This document shows, piece by piece, positions 1 to 11,857 of a stretch of 64,000 nucleotides of DNA; the stretch's first letter is position 1; every line of letters starts with the position of its first letter. The DNA lies in NCBI GenBank assembly GCA_025024175.1, contig QCXZ01000064.1, positions 12,896,001 through 12,960,000 of the forward strand, read 5' to 3'. The notes beneath the pieces are model-generated. The model did no database searches and was not told where the DNA came from. It worked only from the letters and a program-made list of their open reading frames with translations. Origin of the DNA: Rhyzopertha dominica. Lineage: Eukaryota; Arthropoda; Insecta; Coleoptera; Bostrichidae. The position numbers and the translations under genes were made by a program.

Positions 1-45
1 TACCATATAGGGTTATCATTAACTAATGAGCGGTTTCGTTAGCAG

Positions 46-81
46 GAGTTAAAAGACCCTGATAATAGGGCTTTTTAACTC
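46..81. repeat. Imperfect hairpin, 15-bp arms
   Basis: GAGTTAAAAGACCCT (46-60) can fold back on AGGGCTTTTTAACTC (67-81) with one mismatch and one wobble pair, leaving a loop of six bases. No T-run or coding context shows a function. It may be part of a decayed inverted-repeat element cut by the window edge. Confidence 0.45.
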
Positions 82-1850
82 GCCTTCGATTAGGAGACGC
101 TACGGTTCATGTATTAGCTGAAACGTGCGTCTTGGTGCAACGCATAACAAGTCGACAGCTTTCGCAATATTTTGCAACCAAGTTAGGGAGATCGCAGATC
201 GCAGAGCGTTAGCTAATGAAGGTTGAAATAACAGCGTGATTGATAAGAAGAACCAAAAACAGTGCTGTAATGCTTTTTTCAGTAAAATTGTGTAAGTTAA
301 ATGCTTTGTTACGAGATTTGTGCATTATTAGAATAAAGCAGCTTATTTTTGGCTATGTATTATTAATCTTAGCATTTGTTAGGCTTGAAAGAAAAACTGA
401 TTGCTCAATTACATGAAAAATAATTACTTAATATTATCAGCAAGAAAAGTTAGAGATGCGTTAATATAACGTATGCATTGCATTCATAGATAACAGAAAA
501 AGTAAAATTTTTCAATATACCATGACTAAAGTGACCATAAGTTACTATTTTGGGGAACTGAGGAGTACCTTCCTCATTGACTCCTGCTCATCTTTTACTT
601 CTCAAAACGCACATTTTCTTGAATAAGCTAGTTTCTTAGCTCACTCTATGATTCAAAAATGGGTTTTTGATTAATTATTCAAATACCCTCTCACCGAGTT
701 TGATGAAGTTCGACAGGCTTGTTTGTAAGAAAATAAGGAGTGATTAAGGCATTCACGGCCGGAGTCCATATAGTAGATGACTCCGGGTTAGTTAGTGCTC
801 TGTGGTCGTGGCAATTTCCTCTTAGCTAAGGTTATTTCACTGGTGCGCTAAGCATCTTCAGAGCAGAGTTTATCGTGGATATATTTATTTCGCTCGCTGA
901 TAATTTGATAGCATGTATTTCGTTTTCTCCAAATTTAGGTAAGGGAAGTTTCTGGATGAACTCCATTTTAATCAAAACATTTACAATTTATAGTGTTCCA
1001 AATGTACGATATCTATCTAAAGCTTTGATATTTTTTATAGTTCTAGATTAGGAAAGGTAATAACTAATTTCTCAGAATGCTCTACGGTTAACTGTTAATT
1101 GTGTTAGAAATTTCAGAATTTACGAAATTAGGCGGGGTTATAAACACGGACAAACAATAATAATATTACTTTTATTTCTCTCCTACATTTGTTAATCGAA
1201 ATAAATACAGTTTTTTTACAATTGGTATACTATAGGAAGAAAGGATCATATTCAGATGGCTGCACATCAATGCGCAGCCCCTGCTTTTCCATGGAACCCA
1301 GTATTTAATGAAAGACAAGAAGGGAAATTGAAAGAAAGAGATAGAAATAGAAACGTAAAAGAAAAGAGAAGAGGTGGAAGAAAAAAAAATAAAAATCAGG
1401 TAGACGCAAATATCTATGATGAAGGTGGAGTTATAGTAGGTACCTACATACAAGTGTAACGATAGGTGAATAAACAGAATACAATCTGCCGACAGCGATT
1501 TCAGTGTCCGAGGACAAGTTTTTTTAACCCAGATATAAAGCTTTTAGGATAGAGAAAAGAATGCAAACTTATGGGTCGGAAATGTGAGTAAGTATTTTCC
1601 TCTGACATTAATGTGACGCACATCTGCCTGGAATGATATTTTATTATATAAATTTACTGCTTTCTAATTATTTTTTACTTTAATACAAACAGGTCGAGTG
1701 GAGGTATCTGCATTGCTCTATGGTAAGCCATTAAGCATGTTTTAGTTTAACATTAAAAATTTAAATAATGTTTTAGTTTACTGGCTATGCCAGCATGCCG
1801 ACGTACCCTATACGCAAAACGCAGGTACGAGTTTTGCATACGTTGATTTT
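82..1850. other. Noncoding stretch, nothing recognised
   Basis: AT-rich sequence with no coding region I can recognise. A purine-rich tract at about 1309-1400 creates a short, basic, low-complexity open frame (1256-1459, +), but it has no recognisable domain and is not called as a gene. Confidence 0.5.
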
Positions 1851-1854
1851 TAAA

Positions 1855-2556
1855 ATAGGATTTTGTCAATGCAGCTGTCGCAAACTATTTCACAGAAATT
1901 AAAGTGCGAAAGCACAAAAACGCCAGCAAGCGTAAGTTTGAGGTTGGTATTCATACAGTGGCGATTTGAGTATAAAATTTTAAAGGCGCTGGAGGCTTTT
2001 CTGATGCATCTAAGTATGTGCACTTTGAATCTTAAATGATCGTCCATGTAAAGGCCAAGATTGCGAACAATATACTGGTGTGGCAGTTTAACACCAGTTA
2101 GCTGTATATTGTTTTTTCTCTTTTGTTACCAATTTGCTTAGGCTTTCCAAATAAAATGATTTTGTGGGATTAGTATTTAAACAATGTTTTTCCGAAAATG
2201 TTATAAAAGTTATTTAGATTATAATTTAGATTTTGACAGGCTCTTCCCTACTCTGTCGACAGGAATGAGAAACATATTTGGTTATCGTCGGCATACAATA
2301 CAAATACATACAATTGGAATGCTGTAACGAGTCACTAATCTCAAGCGAATATATCATGTATAATAGGGGGCCAAGAATTGAACCCTGTGGAACGTCTACC
2401 AAAAACGCTTTAAATTCTGAATATTTCCAGTGTAAGAAAACACGTTTACGATTTGTTAAATAGTTACTTACCGTACTGCTGTAAAATCCAAGACATTGAA
2501 AAAATTGCAAAAAGCAGATCGTGATTGTTTGTGTCGAATGCTTTTAAATAATAAAT
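1855..2556 (-). pseudogene. LINE reverse transcriptase fragment (CR1/Jockey-like)
   Basis: Reading the minus strand gives recognisable pieces of a non-LTR reverse transcriptase in the right order: YLKAFDTNNHDLLF (about 2512-2555, the first catalytic-Asp block), DVPQGSILGPLLY (about 2370-2410), then LGLYMDDHLRF and VLSHFNFCEIV (about 1880-2060) from the region after the catalytic core. The pieces lie in different frames, so there are several frameshifts, and the YADD box is garbled. No endonuclease or 3' tail is seen. The motif style suggests the CR1/L2/Jockey group, but the exact clade is uncertain. This is a dead relic with no expected product. Confidence 0.85.
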
Positions 2557-2575
2557 AATCGATTAAGGTTAGGAT

Positions 2576-3904
2576 AGTTAATTTATTTTGATGTGCCCCT
2601 TGCACGAGGTCATCACTGATTTTTAGTAGTGTTTTGCACAACTATGCCCTCACGAAAAATTACTGAAAAAGCAGCATTTTGAGAATAAAGCAACGTGCAG
2701 AAAGAATCAGGAGAAAACAGTGGTGCGTTCATTCAATCTAAAAAAGTGAAAAAGCCAGTGGTATGTATTTTTTTATCTCTTTAAAATAATGTTTAATGAA
2801 CTACATCTCATAGAATGAGCCACAGAATTACCTCCTCTAATGACCTGACATTATGTTGTGCTCTGTATGTAGGGAAGTGTTTTCCTTTTTGCAAAAACCA
2901 TTTGGCAAAATCGTACTGCTAAATTTTAGTTACTGGCAGACGATATTATCTATACAGGCACCTTCATAAAAAAGAAATTCCGAATAGTCTTGTCTTTACT
3001 GATAATTAATCGTACCTAAAACAGCAAGATGTGTTCCTCCCCTGATTTTATACCATTTAGTTATCAAGACGAATAAAAAATTGTTATGAAAACTCTATCA
3101 TTACCGATTTTCATAAACTGATGAAGTTATGCTCATACCTATTCTCAAAATATTTCCTCGTATATAGAAATAAGCATTCAGAAAGTATGTATATAACAGA
3201 AAATGATTACGTTTTTAAACGATACATTGATGTACTTAAGCCAAACATTAACCTAAAGTTTACTTTTCTTACCTACAAAATTAGACACATATATAAGACT
3301 AAATTATTACGTGTATCCATACTATCCTCATACTTTTGTATGAGATTTGTCAATGAAAGTGGATATGTACTATTAATCGCGTCCAAGATAAACGTAAAGA
3401 TGGTGTAAGGGAACTAAGGAGAAATAATATGCTCTAACAGCTACTGTAAACAAAAACAGAACATTTGTTTTTTATGATATTCATTCATATTCATTAGGCA
3501 AATGTATAAATTTGCTGGTTATCCGTTTAAAGAAGCAAGGAAGTGAGGAGGAGATTTTTATGAATCCTCTTTCACTGAGCCCACCAAGCAAATACTTAGA
3601 AAATGCGTCACGTACGGGTATATACCGATTGACATTTTGGGCACTGTATACAAATACTGTATCCTGGTGGAATCACATCTTATAGGATGTAGCGTTTCAG
3701 GTTTTGTATAAAAAGTAAGTTCCAACTCCTACAATACTAATTTAAAGCCCTTAAATGAAGTAAACCAAGACAGAATAGAGAACCATAGCAGCTCTGAAAA
3801 AGAAACGTTTAGGCTGTGACGCCACAGATAAAATTAGTAAACAAACACGTAAAATTCAAATAAGAAGGAAACAAACTTTCTACAAATTGAATTATGACAA
3901 AAAA
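2576..3904. other. Noncoding stretch, nothing recognised
   Basis: AT-rich sequence without recognisable genes or repeats. A 95-codon open frame at 3121-3408 (+) has no domain and looks like chance. Confidence 0.5.
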
Positions 3905-3996
3905 TTCTCTACGGGGTGCCGGTTAGTTCAAGTGGAGATGGGTCGTAAGACTTATTCTTGTTTATAGNGCGCTACGTGTTTGAACCCCCTTTATTT
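3905..3996 (+). repeat. Possible tRNA-derived SINE head
   Basis: A box-A-like stretch (GGTTAGTTCAAGTGG, about 3922-3936) is followed about 40 bases later by a box-B-like GTTTGAACCCCC (about 3979-3990). This is the spacing of an RNA polymerase III promoter in a tRNA-like sequence. A full cloverleaf is not evident and one base is ambiguous (3967). A SINE head is more likely than a functional tRNA. Confidence 0.45.
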
Positions 3997-4581
3997 GCCG
4001 AGCTGTCGTCCAAGCTTCCACTACCAAACACGAATTACTAGGAAGCTATCTTTCTCACAAAAAAAAATAAAGTACGCAAAACAAAACGTTTCAACGTGTC
4101 TTCACAATCTTTAATTTTGAAACAACAATCCAAAACAATCAATAGCGTACAAAAATTTCAAATGTATAGTTAAACGTTAAGAAAAACAAAACCTAAAACT
4201 ACCCCAATGCTTACGTAAGCGTGGTTTACAGATAACTTATTTTTCATATAAAACGAACTGCTTATTTCCAAAGAAGCAAAAAAAATATGGGTTTCTGACC
4301 TCGTCTTCTTCTTGGAGGATGCGTTGGTTAGCTCAACCTATTTCCGTGCGAGTAGCTTCGCTTGTGGGCAATAACGACGTTTCAGGGAGCTACTCTTCCA
4401 GTATGAAGAAGATGGCCGGCTTTGTAGCAACTCGTACGGCGTATACCACATTATATTGAATTAAAAAAAATGCTCTATAAGAACCATAACTATATCGTTT
4501 TACCTCACAATGAAGGCTAGAAATTTCTGAAAATGAACTGGCAACTGATTGAAGTTTGATCCCAATAAAATAAGAGGTTTA
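3997..4581. other. Noncoding stretch upstream of LINE
   Basis: No coding region recognised. Around 4318-4450 the base composition is less AT-rich and there is a GGTTAGCTCAAC string resembling box A, but no box B follows. Confidence 0.4.
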
Positions 4582-5748
4582 AAGATTTCGTGCCGGAAGG
4601 TCAGGTATAGACAACATATTCGTTCTACAACAAATAATAGAGAAACGCAAAGCCAGAAATATATCTACACATATGGTGTTTGTGGATCTTGAAAGGCTTA
4701 TGACACGGTGTACCCTTGATAAAACTTTTCGAAACACTGACGAAGATCGTCCTTAGTGGAATGTACATACGTGCTGTATGGAAATTTTATATAAACTCTA
4801 AGAGCATTATCAAAATGGGAAACAACCTCTCAAAACCGATTCAGACCACAAAGGGGCTTAAACAAAGATGCAGCCTTTCACCAACGTTGTTCAAAATATA
4901 CATTCAACAAGCTTTAAATAACTGGTCCAAAAATGTTCTGGAATGGGAATACAAGTAGGCAATCACTGTTTAATAACACTCCTGTTCGCAGATGACCAAG
5001 TAATTATAGCGAACGATGAAGAAGACATTGACTACATGCTACGAAAACTAAGCGAAGAATATAACCTTTGGGGCTTGGGAATAAATATGGCAAAAACAGA
5101 ATACCTTAAGATAAGTGATGTAGCCGAAGATCATGAGCTGTACATACGACAAATTGAAAAATGCAGAGAGTTTAAGTACTTGGGTACCATCATTTCTAAT
5201 GAAAGTACTACTAGAATGGACGTGCAAAACAGAGTTCAACAAGGGAAAAAAGCAATACGTATTTTAAATACGCTGCTATTGTCGAACAAAATACAATTTA
5301 AAACAAAAATACTATCTACAAAGTTATTGTAGAGCCGATTTTATCTTTTGGGTGTGAATGTTGGCAATTCTCTAAGAAGGACAGGAGAGATATCGAAACA
5401 GTGGAAATTGACTATTTAAGAAGAGCGTGCAGAATCTCAAGACTTGAATATGTGAGAAACGAAGACATACAGGGAAAAACCAAAAGAGTGTTTACTAGCG
5501 CAGATAGAGTCGACACTAGGCAGCCGATTTGGTATAGTCATGTCATGAGAATGAGCGATGAGAGGTGGCCGAAGAGAGCTTGGAAGTACGAGCCCGCGAA
5601 TAAAAGGAAAAAAGGAAGACCTGGATTAAGATGGCGTGGCGGAGTTAGACATGCTATGACAGACAGAGCAATAGCAGAAGACGACTGGAAAGTTAGAAAA
5701 CGATGGCGGTCGAAATGCGAGATGCGGCAGAAGCTGTAGGAACCTCGC

Positions 5749-5752
<4 letters not shown>
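4582..5752 (+). pseudogene. LINE pol: reverse transcriptase plus C-terminal region, 5' truncated
   Basis: The plus strand encodes most of a non-LTR reverse transcriptase in order: FRAGRSGIDNIFVLQQIIEK (about 4582-4641), a K-A-Y-D-T block at about 4693, KGLKQRCSLSPTLFKIY (the usual G after Q is R), and the catalytic box LLFADDQVIIAND (about 4979-5017). KCREFKYLGTIIS follows, then a C-terminal tail with VMRMSDERWPKRA and KRKKGRPGLRWRGG. Reading needs frame changes near 4695, 4945 and 5312. The endonuclease is missing. The coding part ends at 5739 and runs almost straight into (TA)14, as expected for an element with a very short 3' UTR and a microsatellite tail. It is among the best preserved LINEs here. 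Clade is uncertain; this pol type is widespread in insects. Confidence 0.9.

Positions 5753-5780
<28 letters not shown>
5753..5780. repeat. (TA)14 microsatellite, LINE tail
   Basis: Pure TA repeat directly after the LINE coding region; likely the element's 3' tail. Confidence 0.9.
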
Positions 5781-5783
<3 letters not shown>

Positions 5784-5789
5784 CGCGCA

Positions 5790-6075
5790 CAAGTTGGCAT
5801 CCTCCCATGTTAAAATCGCGGTAAAGTTGGCGTCCGTGGTAAGGTGGCATCCGATATACGGATGCCACCTTGACTCACATGAACTATTTTAAGGATGGCG
5901 ACTATGGGGTGTTCTACATCCAATGAAGCGAAATTTAGCCGGACGTTATTTTGCACCAACCCCGACTCTTTGTATATTGCCTAGTTCAGCGCAGTCTTCT
6001 GTAGTTGGCGCGACCATCGCATTTGGTATATACATGAGCGGTCGAGGTTGCAGTCATAATGGCATCCAGGAAAAC
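5790..6075. repeat. Degenerate GGATGCC(A)ACTT motif array
   Basis: After the (TA)n tract the motif CAAGTTGGCATCC and variants recur at irregular spacing: about 5791, 5825, 5841 and, on the other strand, 5859, with a looser copy near 6061. Two neighbouring copies form a perfect 13-bp stem with a 5-base loop at 5841-5871 (AAGGTGGCATCCG, its complement after ATATA). The same motif next to a (TA)n tract occurs again, oppositely oriented, at 11585-11800. This suggests a dispersed repeat family. Confidence 0.6.
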
Positions 6076-6079
6076 TGGC

Positions 6080-7457
6080 AATTATGCGTACTTGCTGGGT
6101 ACGTTGTATTTTGGAACGTTAGCGAGATTTGTGTTCTTTTATGGGTCGCGTTAAGCATTTTTGAATAAATATGAATTGAAAATGGCGCTTAATTTCTCAC
6201 GACACGAAGCTGAAACAGTAATGCATAAGGGTATCTGCATAAAATAGGATAAGAGTTCATAAAAAAGCGCATAGCATACGCGGCTAGATAGAACAACTGC
6301 ATAAGCGTGTTTAAAACAAAAGCTGCCAAAAACAAAGATATTCATATTATCAGTAGATGTTTTGAGAGGGCATATGAATTCTCTCGCACCTTTCATTTTC
6401 CACAGCGAAATTATTTAGTAAATACATTATTATGTAGAAGAAAGTTTAAAAAATTATGAGATGATTTAGACAAGATCTCAGTATTTTAAGCATTTCCAAA
6501 AAAGGGCAATCATATCGAATACACTTATTCATCTCGCGTAATAATTTTATTTTTATAATTAAAGTATCGAAACATTCACTTAAAATCCAAACATTTTTTA
6601 ATGTAAAATTATTTAAAGTAACGAAAAAATTGCTATTTAAGGACAATTAAAGCGAATTGAACGCCATTTTTACATAATACCATGCTCACGTATTACATTA
6701 AAATACTTGCTAGTTTGATACTATAGTATAGTAGTACTGAAATGAGAAAACTGTGCATTCGAATTATTTGTTGGTAAACAGCGTAACTACAGTACATAAA
6801 TCATTATTGCGAAATTACTACTGCATGTAATAATAAATAACCGACAAACAATAACTTAGTAAAATGATTATAAGCAGAGCTTCTGTGGGCTTAATAGGTA
6901 TTCGTTAAGTCATCGTTAGTGAGTAAGTAGCGCAGAAATTTGAAGACTCGCGGAATTTTAGGTGCGTACGGGAAATATGGTAGGTTGCTTGTAAACAAGC
7001 TTCAGACTCTTAATCGGATATTTCCAAATAGTTAAACTGAAAACAAACTACATGTAAAACCTTCAGCTTGTTTCTAATTTAAGTAGTTCTAATGTCTCAA
7101 CGAGTGCACCATCTAAAGCTTTTCGTTTAGCGCAAAATTAAACGCGGTCAGTGTTTACAGTAATATCCTAATGATTCTGTTCTACATACAGTGAGCATTT
7201 CATAACGTTGGTTTAGAAGTTATTTTTCAGTTTTATGCAACAAAGGTGCATTACTTTCAATGAGACGCACGTAAAAATAGTTCTTTGGCGTCTGTGTTGG
7301 AACGCAGAAAGAGCAATTTCACGTTTGTCCAAATACAAGTGCTAGTAATGAATGAGGTACTGGCGATTGTTGTAGGAAAATTTAAATTTTAGGGCACATT
7401 TCTTCCGACGTTAGGACGGAAAGTATTACAGGGAGTTGTAGCGCAGTTATCTCGAGA
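6080..7457. other. Noncoding stretch, nothing recognised
   Basis: AT-rich. Short open frames here (for example 6151-6396 and 6446-6646, both -) lack any recognisable domain. Confidence 0.5.
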
Positions 7458-7778
7458 TTAATTAGGTAGCTTGAAAACTGATTGAAGCCGATTGAATGTA
7501 TGTGCTGTGCCTCATTTTATTTATCAGATAACTCTGACGATCGCTTCGACCTCAAAGGGTCATTATCAAACAGATAACAACATTATACAAAACCCAGATG
7601 TGCAGAATTTTGTTTACGTCCCCTATTTTACAGGGGTTGTAAAGTAGCGTTGTAAAATTCTCTGGCCTGCATTTTGAGGGCCGACTTCCTAGTTTCGGCA
7701 AGATCAAAGGTGTGGTGGACGTGGGAATTTTTATTTCCTTATTTGCCAAATATTTTTTCTGATGCTGACTGCTTTATT
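7458..7778 (-). repeat. Left inverted arm of PLE relic (pLTR-like)
   Basis: The reverse complement of this segment matches 9485-9790 over most of its length (shared blocks include CAGCATCAGAAAA, AATTCCCACGTCCA, AAGTCGGCCCTCAAAAT and ACAACCCCTGTAAAATA). The two copies flank a PLE reverse transcriptase relic, and pLTRs in inverted orientation are known for PLEs. On the minus strand it carries a perfect GACC/GGTC stem (7548-7561) followed by GAAG, resembling stem II and the start of the GAAA core box of a hammerhead ribozyme. Confidence 0.7.
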
Positions 7779-8843
7779 TTCAAAAGCTCCAAAAGGTTTA
7801 TTCTTTACCTTTCCTTTCGAAATGTCGTTTTCATGTAAGTATAATGATTATTTTTTAAGCAATAGCACCTGTTGTGCTTTTATTTTAATAGCTCAACTTG
7901 ATTGTCCTATGTATACAATATCGCATTGCATGCATTTTAGTTGGTAAATACCGCTTTTGTTTTTTTTGATTTTGTTTTTTTGTTAACAGGACGTCCCAAA
8001 TTGCACTTAATTACCTCTATTACTTTTATTCCGAATCTATTCAACCTATTTTTAACGCAAACACTAACACTTTTAAAATAATTTGCTGCGGCGAAAATAT
8101 GTTATTTATCATTTATATTAGCATTGTACGGCATTCTTTGTAATCTAACCGTTAGTGGGGTAAATTGGTATCTCTCTTCAAAGAGACTTTACTTAAACTA
8201 AATGTGATCTAATCCTATTGGGTTTAATAAGCAGTGTAAGTTATATGGTTTTACAGCAGGCTATATGCATATTAAGTGTAACAATAAGTTATGGTAAGCA
8301 AAAAGGACCATACAGCGAGCAACAACCATTTGGATCGATTTGGAAATCGGAAAGTGGCACACACGTCAGCAAAACCCGGGTGAAAATTTCAAATTAATTG
8401 ACACATAATTACATAAAAACTGCTTAACATAATTTTTATGAGATAACTAACGACATCTACAGCGATGTTTAAATGCTAGTTTGCTCATCAAATACAAAAT
8501 AGAATTAAAATCAACTCAGTTAATCCCCAGTGCGAATTTAAATTCAATAATCGTTAAGTCAACCTTACGAATGCACATTTTACACAGGCAAAACAAAAAT
8601 AATTAAATAAAGGTCTAAAATGTAACTCAACATTACCAGTGTCTAAAAAGAATTTGACATATAGGTATATAATACAGAATTAGTGTTAGGTTAAGTCAAT
8701 TGGAGATACGAAAGACGAAAAGTACGCGGATGCAGATACGATATCAAATGAATACAAAGTTGCTATTCATATAAAGCAACAAATGTAGAAATCGAAAAAA
8801 GCATAAAACAAAAATGTATAGATAATTCACTAACTATTTATTA
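7779..8843. other. Interior of PLE relic, unassigned
   Basis: AT-rich sequence between the left arm and the recognisable PLE coding region; I cannot align it to a protein. Confidence 0.4.
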
Positions 8844-9345
8844 AAAACAGATGAATACCGAACTAAACTAAATGATTTATTGAATACAAAAAGCTTTTCT
8901 AAGTTTGATTCAGATCTTACAGGCTAGATCCAAAAAAATGTTACTAGCATTTTAAAATCTTTGAAATTTGATATTTAACGAAGAAAAGTACAAATTAAGA
9001 ATAATGAACCCCCGTGTTCCAATTCTATATGGTCTCCCAAAGACTCAACCCTTAGACCGGTTGTTTTTTGCATTAATGATCCATTACGCAAATTTACCAA
9101 CAACGTTTTAACAGGTTCAACCTAAATTCAGCTTGAAGAATTCCATAATAGGTTTCGCGAAAAAGGTAAAAGAATTATCAGTACCAAATAATGCTATTCT
9201 TGTGTCCTCTGATGTGCCTAATCTTTTAACTTCTGTACCTCTGTGTACTATCAAAAATTTAATAGAAAACTGCCACCTATCAAACACAGAAAACATATAA
9301 CTATTGGATAATGTGGAAATTTGCATATATCAAGGTTACTTTACG
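8844..9345 (+). pseudogene. Penelope-like element reverse transcriptase fragment
   Basis: Frame-shifted but ordered PLE reverse transcriptase motifs are readable: DEYRTKLNDLLNTKSFSKFD (about 8850-8910), the finger motif PRVPILYGLPKTQP (about 9010-9052), LRPVVFCINDPLRKF in another frame, then VPNNAILVSSDVPNLLTSVP (about 9180-9240), which corresponds to the PLE block normally written FDVVSLFTNVP with its catalytic Asp kept. The YxDD part and the GIY-YIG endonuclease are absent. At least three frameshifts and several stops mean no product. The inverted arms at 7458-7778 and 9485-9790 frame it. Confidence 0.85.
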
Positions 9346-9484
9346 TTGAATGGGTTCGCCATTGTCTATAATCTTGGTCGAAATATTCAAATAAAAGCAA
9401 AACAGGTTTTGCTGAAAACTACATCAAAATCTTACGTTGCGAAAGGAAAAATAAAAAACAAAACCTTTTAGATCCTTTAGAAAT

Positions 9485-9790
9485 AAAAAAGGTCAGCATC
9501 AGAAAACACAATTGGCAAATACGCAAACAGAAATTCCCACGTCCAGTACGCCTTTGACTTTGCCGAAACTAGAAAGTCGGCCCTCAAAATCCAGGGCAGA
9601 GGATTTTACAACACTACTTTACAACCCCTGTAAAATATGCAACATAAACAAAATTTTGCACATCTGAGTTTAGTATAACGCTGTTATCTCTTTAATAATG
9701 ATCGTTTGAGGTCGAAACGATCTTTAGAATTATCTGATAAATCGAGCGAGACAGCTTCTTTCCGAGCTACCTCATTGATTGCCCATTTGC
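9485..9790 (+). repeat. Right arm of PLE relic (pLTR-like)
   Basis: Inverted copy of 7458-7778. It contains GATC-(6-base loop)-GGTC followed by GAAAC (9700-9718), the layout of hammerhead stem II and the GAAA core box. The upstream CTGATGA box is degenerate, so activity is unlikely. Confidence 0.7.
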
Positions 9791-11584
9791 CAACATGAGC
9801 ACTGTATGAGCTTATAGGTTCATTGCGGTCCCTGTCATAAACTGGTTGATAGTCCGAATTTAAATATCTGTTACGGCAAACGGCAGGCAAGTCGGCAAAA
9901 CAGGCCCACAATTCTATTATAACTGCTTCATTGCATTGTTATAAATTATGGCTGATGTTATTATTTCGCTATTTATAGGTGTATTTACGTTTTACTTACA
10001 AAGACTTGAGGTACAACAAGTTATATATGATATCCTAGAAATAATAATATTCGTGATTGGCGTCTAATATATATATATATTTATTTCTTAATTGCTTAGT
10101 TATTTTTAAAGCAATTTTGCTGCTGTTGGAAGAAAAATTGTATACGTTCTGCTTCGGCACTCTACACATAGATCAGGGGATAACTGCGTCAACGTTACCT
10201 TTTATATTTATATTATATTTATATGCGGCTAAAACATATATGAATTTAAGCTATTGCTGCTTGTTTCATATTTAATAACTTGGAAAAGGTTTGAGAAAAC
10301 TTGTCTGATACAGAAGAAATCCAACTATTGTGATGTAGATGATGTTTTTCAATTTCTGTTTTGTAATTAATAAACATCGCTTTCATTCCAATAGCCTAAA
10401 TGTAATATAATTGTAAGTAATGTGCAATTGAATCACATTTTTATCTTTTATTTTTACGGCAAGATGGCGAGAAAGGACAGATGCTTTAATATAAACCAAC
10501 AAAATCAAGAATTTTCAGCTCCAATAAATATGATTTTTAGGTATTTTAGGTATAGGTATAGAGAACCAAAAAGTGTGACTTCTTTAGCGACAAAGAAAGT
10601 AGGAAATTTGATCTACATTGAAACTGAAAAGCAGTAATTAATTAAAAAAAATAGTGCATCTACTACTTGTTCCTTGTTATAAACTTTATCAGAGCACATA
10701 AAAAACTTATATTAAATGCTTCTATATCTCGTCTTTCTATCTCATGATCAGTATACATGTTTTAATGTGATAAGGTTCCAAAAAAAAGATGCACACAGGC
10801 ACTAGTATTTACATTTTTATCTGTGGATAGCATGTTGTTTTTTGATACAAGAATAGCATATATATAAGTCGTTTTATGTGCAAAAAAATAAAATGTAATG
10901 CAAAAATAATAATTCTCATATAAGCTACTAGCACCTACCCATCAGATTTGGAACCTCTGTTTCAAGAGTATCAATTTCGTAATATGAAAGATGCCAAGAA
11001 CCATTATCCTAGGTTTTTTCTGTATAATATTGTTTTAGATAGAAAATGACGATATTCATCAAATCAGTGTACAATTTATTCCCTTTTACATATCCTGCTA
11101 TTTGAATTTTTTGCAAATGAAATGATAACGAAATAAATTGTTGAGTAACATTCTGTTTTAGACATAATGAGTTGGTAAACCTAGTTTCAATAGTTTAAAA
11201 TATGTTAGGAGCTTTATCTTAGTAGATAAAATCTTTCAGACAAAATTTGTGTTAAATAATGCACACATTTTAGCCGGTGGGTTTTTAACCCATCTTAATA
11301 CTTTGACTTTTAATTAAACTGCATTCTTTTTAATTTACTTCAGCGAGTGCGTCCGTTTGCGATAGACAAGGCAAATCTAAACTATTTTTATCGAGTATCC
11401 GTTGGTCATTTCCCTTCCAGGTGTTTTTAGGATACGCCGCCTTTAAAGTGACACTGTCCACGTTTAAACTTAGGCAACAGGTCTCAAAAATTAATACAAT
11501 AAATAAGCTTCCAAATGAAAATAATTATATGCCACGACTGCTTGGAATATGGTTAATGCGGGTTTTGCGCATTACGAAAATTAT
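9791..11584. other. Noncoding stretch, nothing recognised
   Basis: AT-rich with a short TA run at about 10067-10082. The small open frames at 10057-10275 and 10422-10637 (+) carry no recognisable domain. Confidence 0.5.
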
Positions 11585-11800
11585 CCGGCAACAGCGCGAA
11601 GGATGCCATCTTGTAATATACGGCTGCCAACCTAACCTTTTTTGTATAATATGTATAGAAGGATGCAACCTCACGCGCTAGCTGTACCGGACGTCAACAG
11701 GACCGTAGTCAGTACAACAAAATACATGGGATATACGGCGTGTATATCAGTGGATGCCAAAGTGCCGGGCGGTAGGGCGGATGCCATTTGGTACGCTAAC
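11585..11800. repeat. Degenerate GGATGCC motif array, second copy
   Basis: Motif variants AAGGATGCCATCTTG, CGGCTGCCAACC, AAGGATGCAACC, CCGGACGTCAACA, GTGGATGCCAAAG and GCGGATGCCATTTGG recur about every 30-50 bases, then a (TA)24 tract follows. The orientation is opposite to the array at 5790-6075, where the (TA)n tract lies on the other side; reverse-complementing one locus puts motif and (TA)n in the same order. Confidence 0.55.

Positions 11801-11804
<4 letters not shown>

Positions 11805-11852
<48 letters not shown>
11805..11852. repeat. (TA)24 microsatellite
   Basis: Uninterrupted TA repeat. Open frames that run through it on both strands are artefacts of the repeat. Confidence 0.95.

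Positions 11853-11857
<5 letters not shown>

Noticed and set aside
4318..4450. Possible second tRNA/SINE head
   Set aside because: A box-A-like GGTTAGCTCAAC is present, but no box B follows at a usable distance.
5538..5868. Two minus-strand frames over the LINE C-terminus and (TA)14
   Set aside because: Antisense to the LINE pol, with repeated Tyr-Ile from the TA microsatellite.
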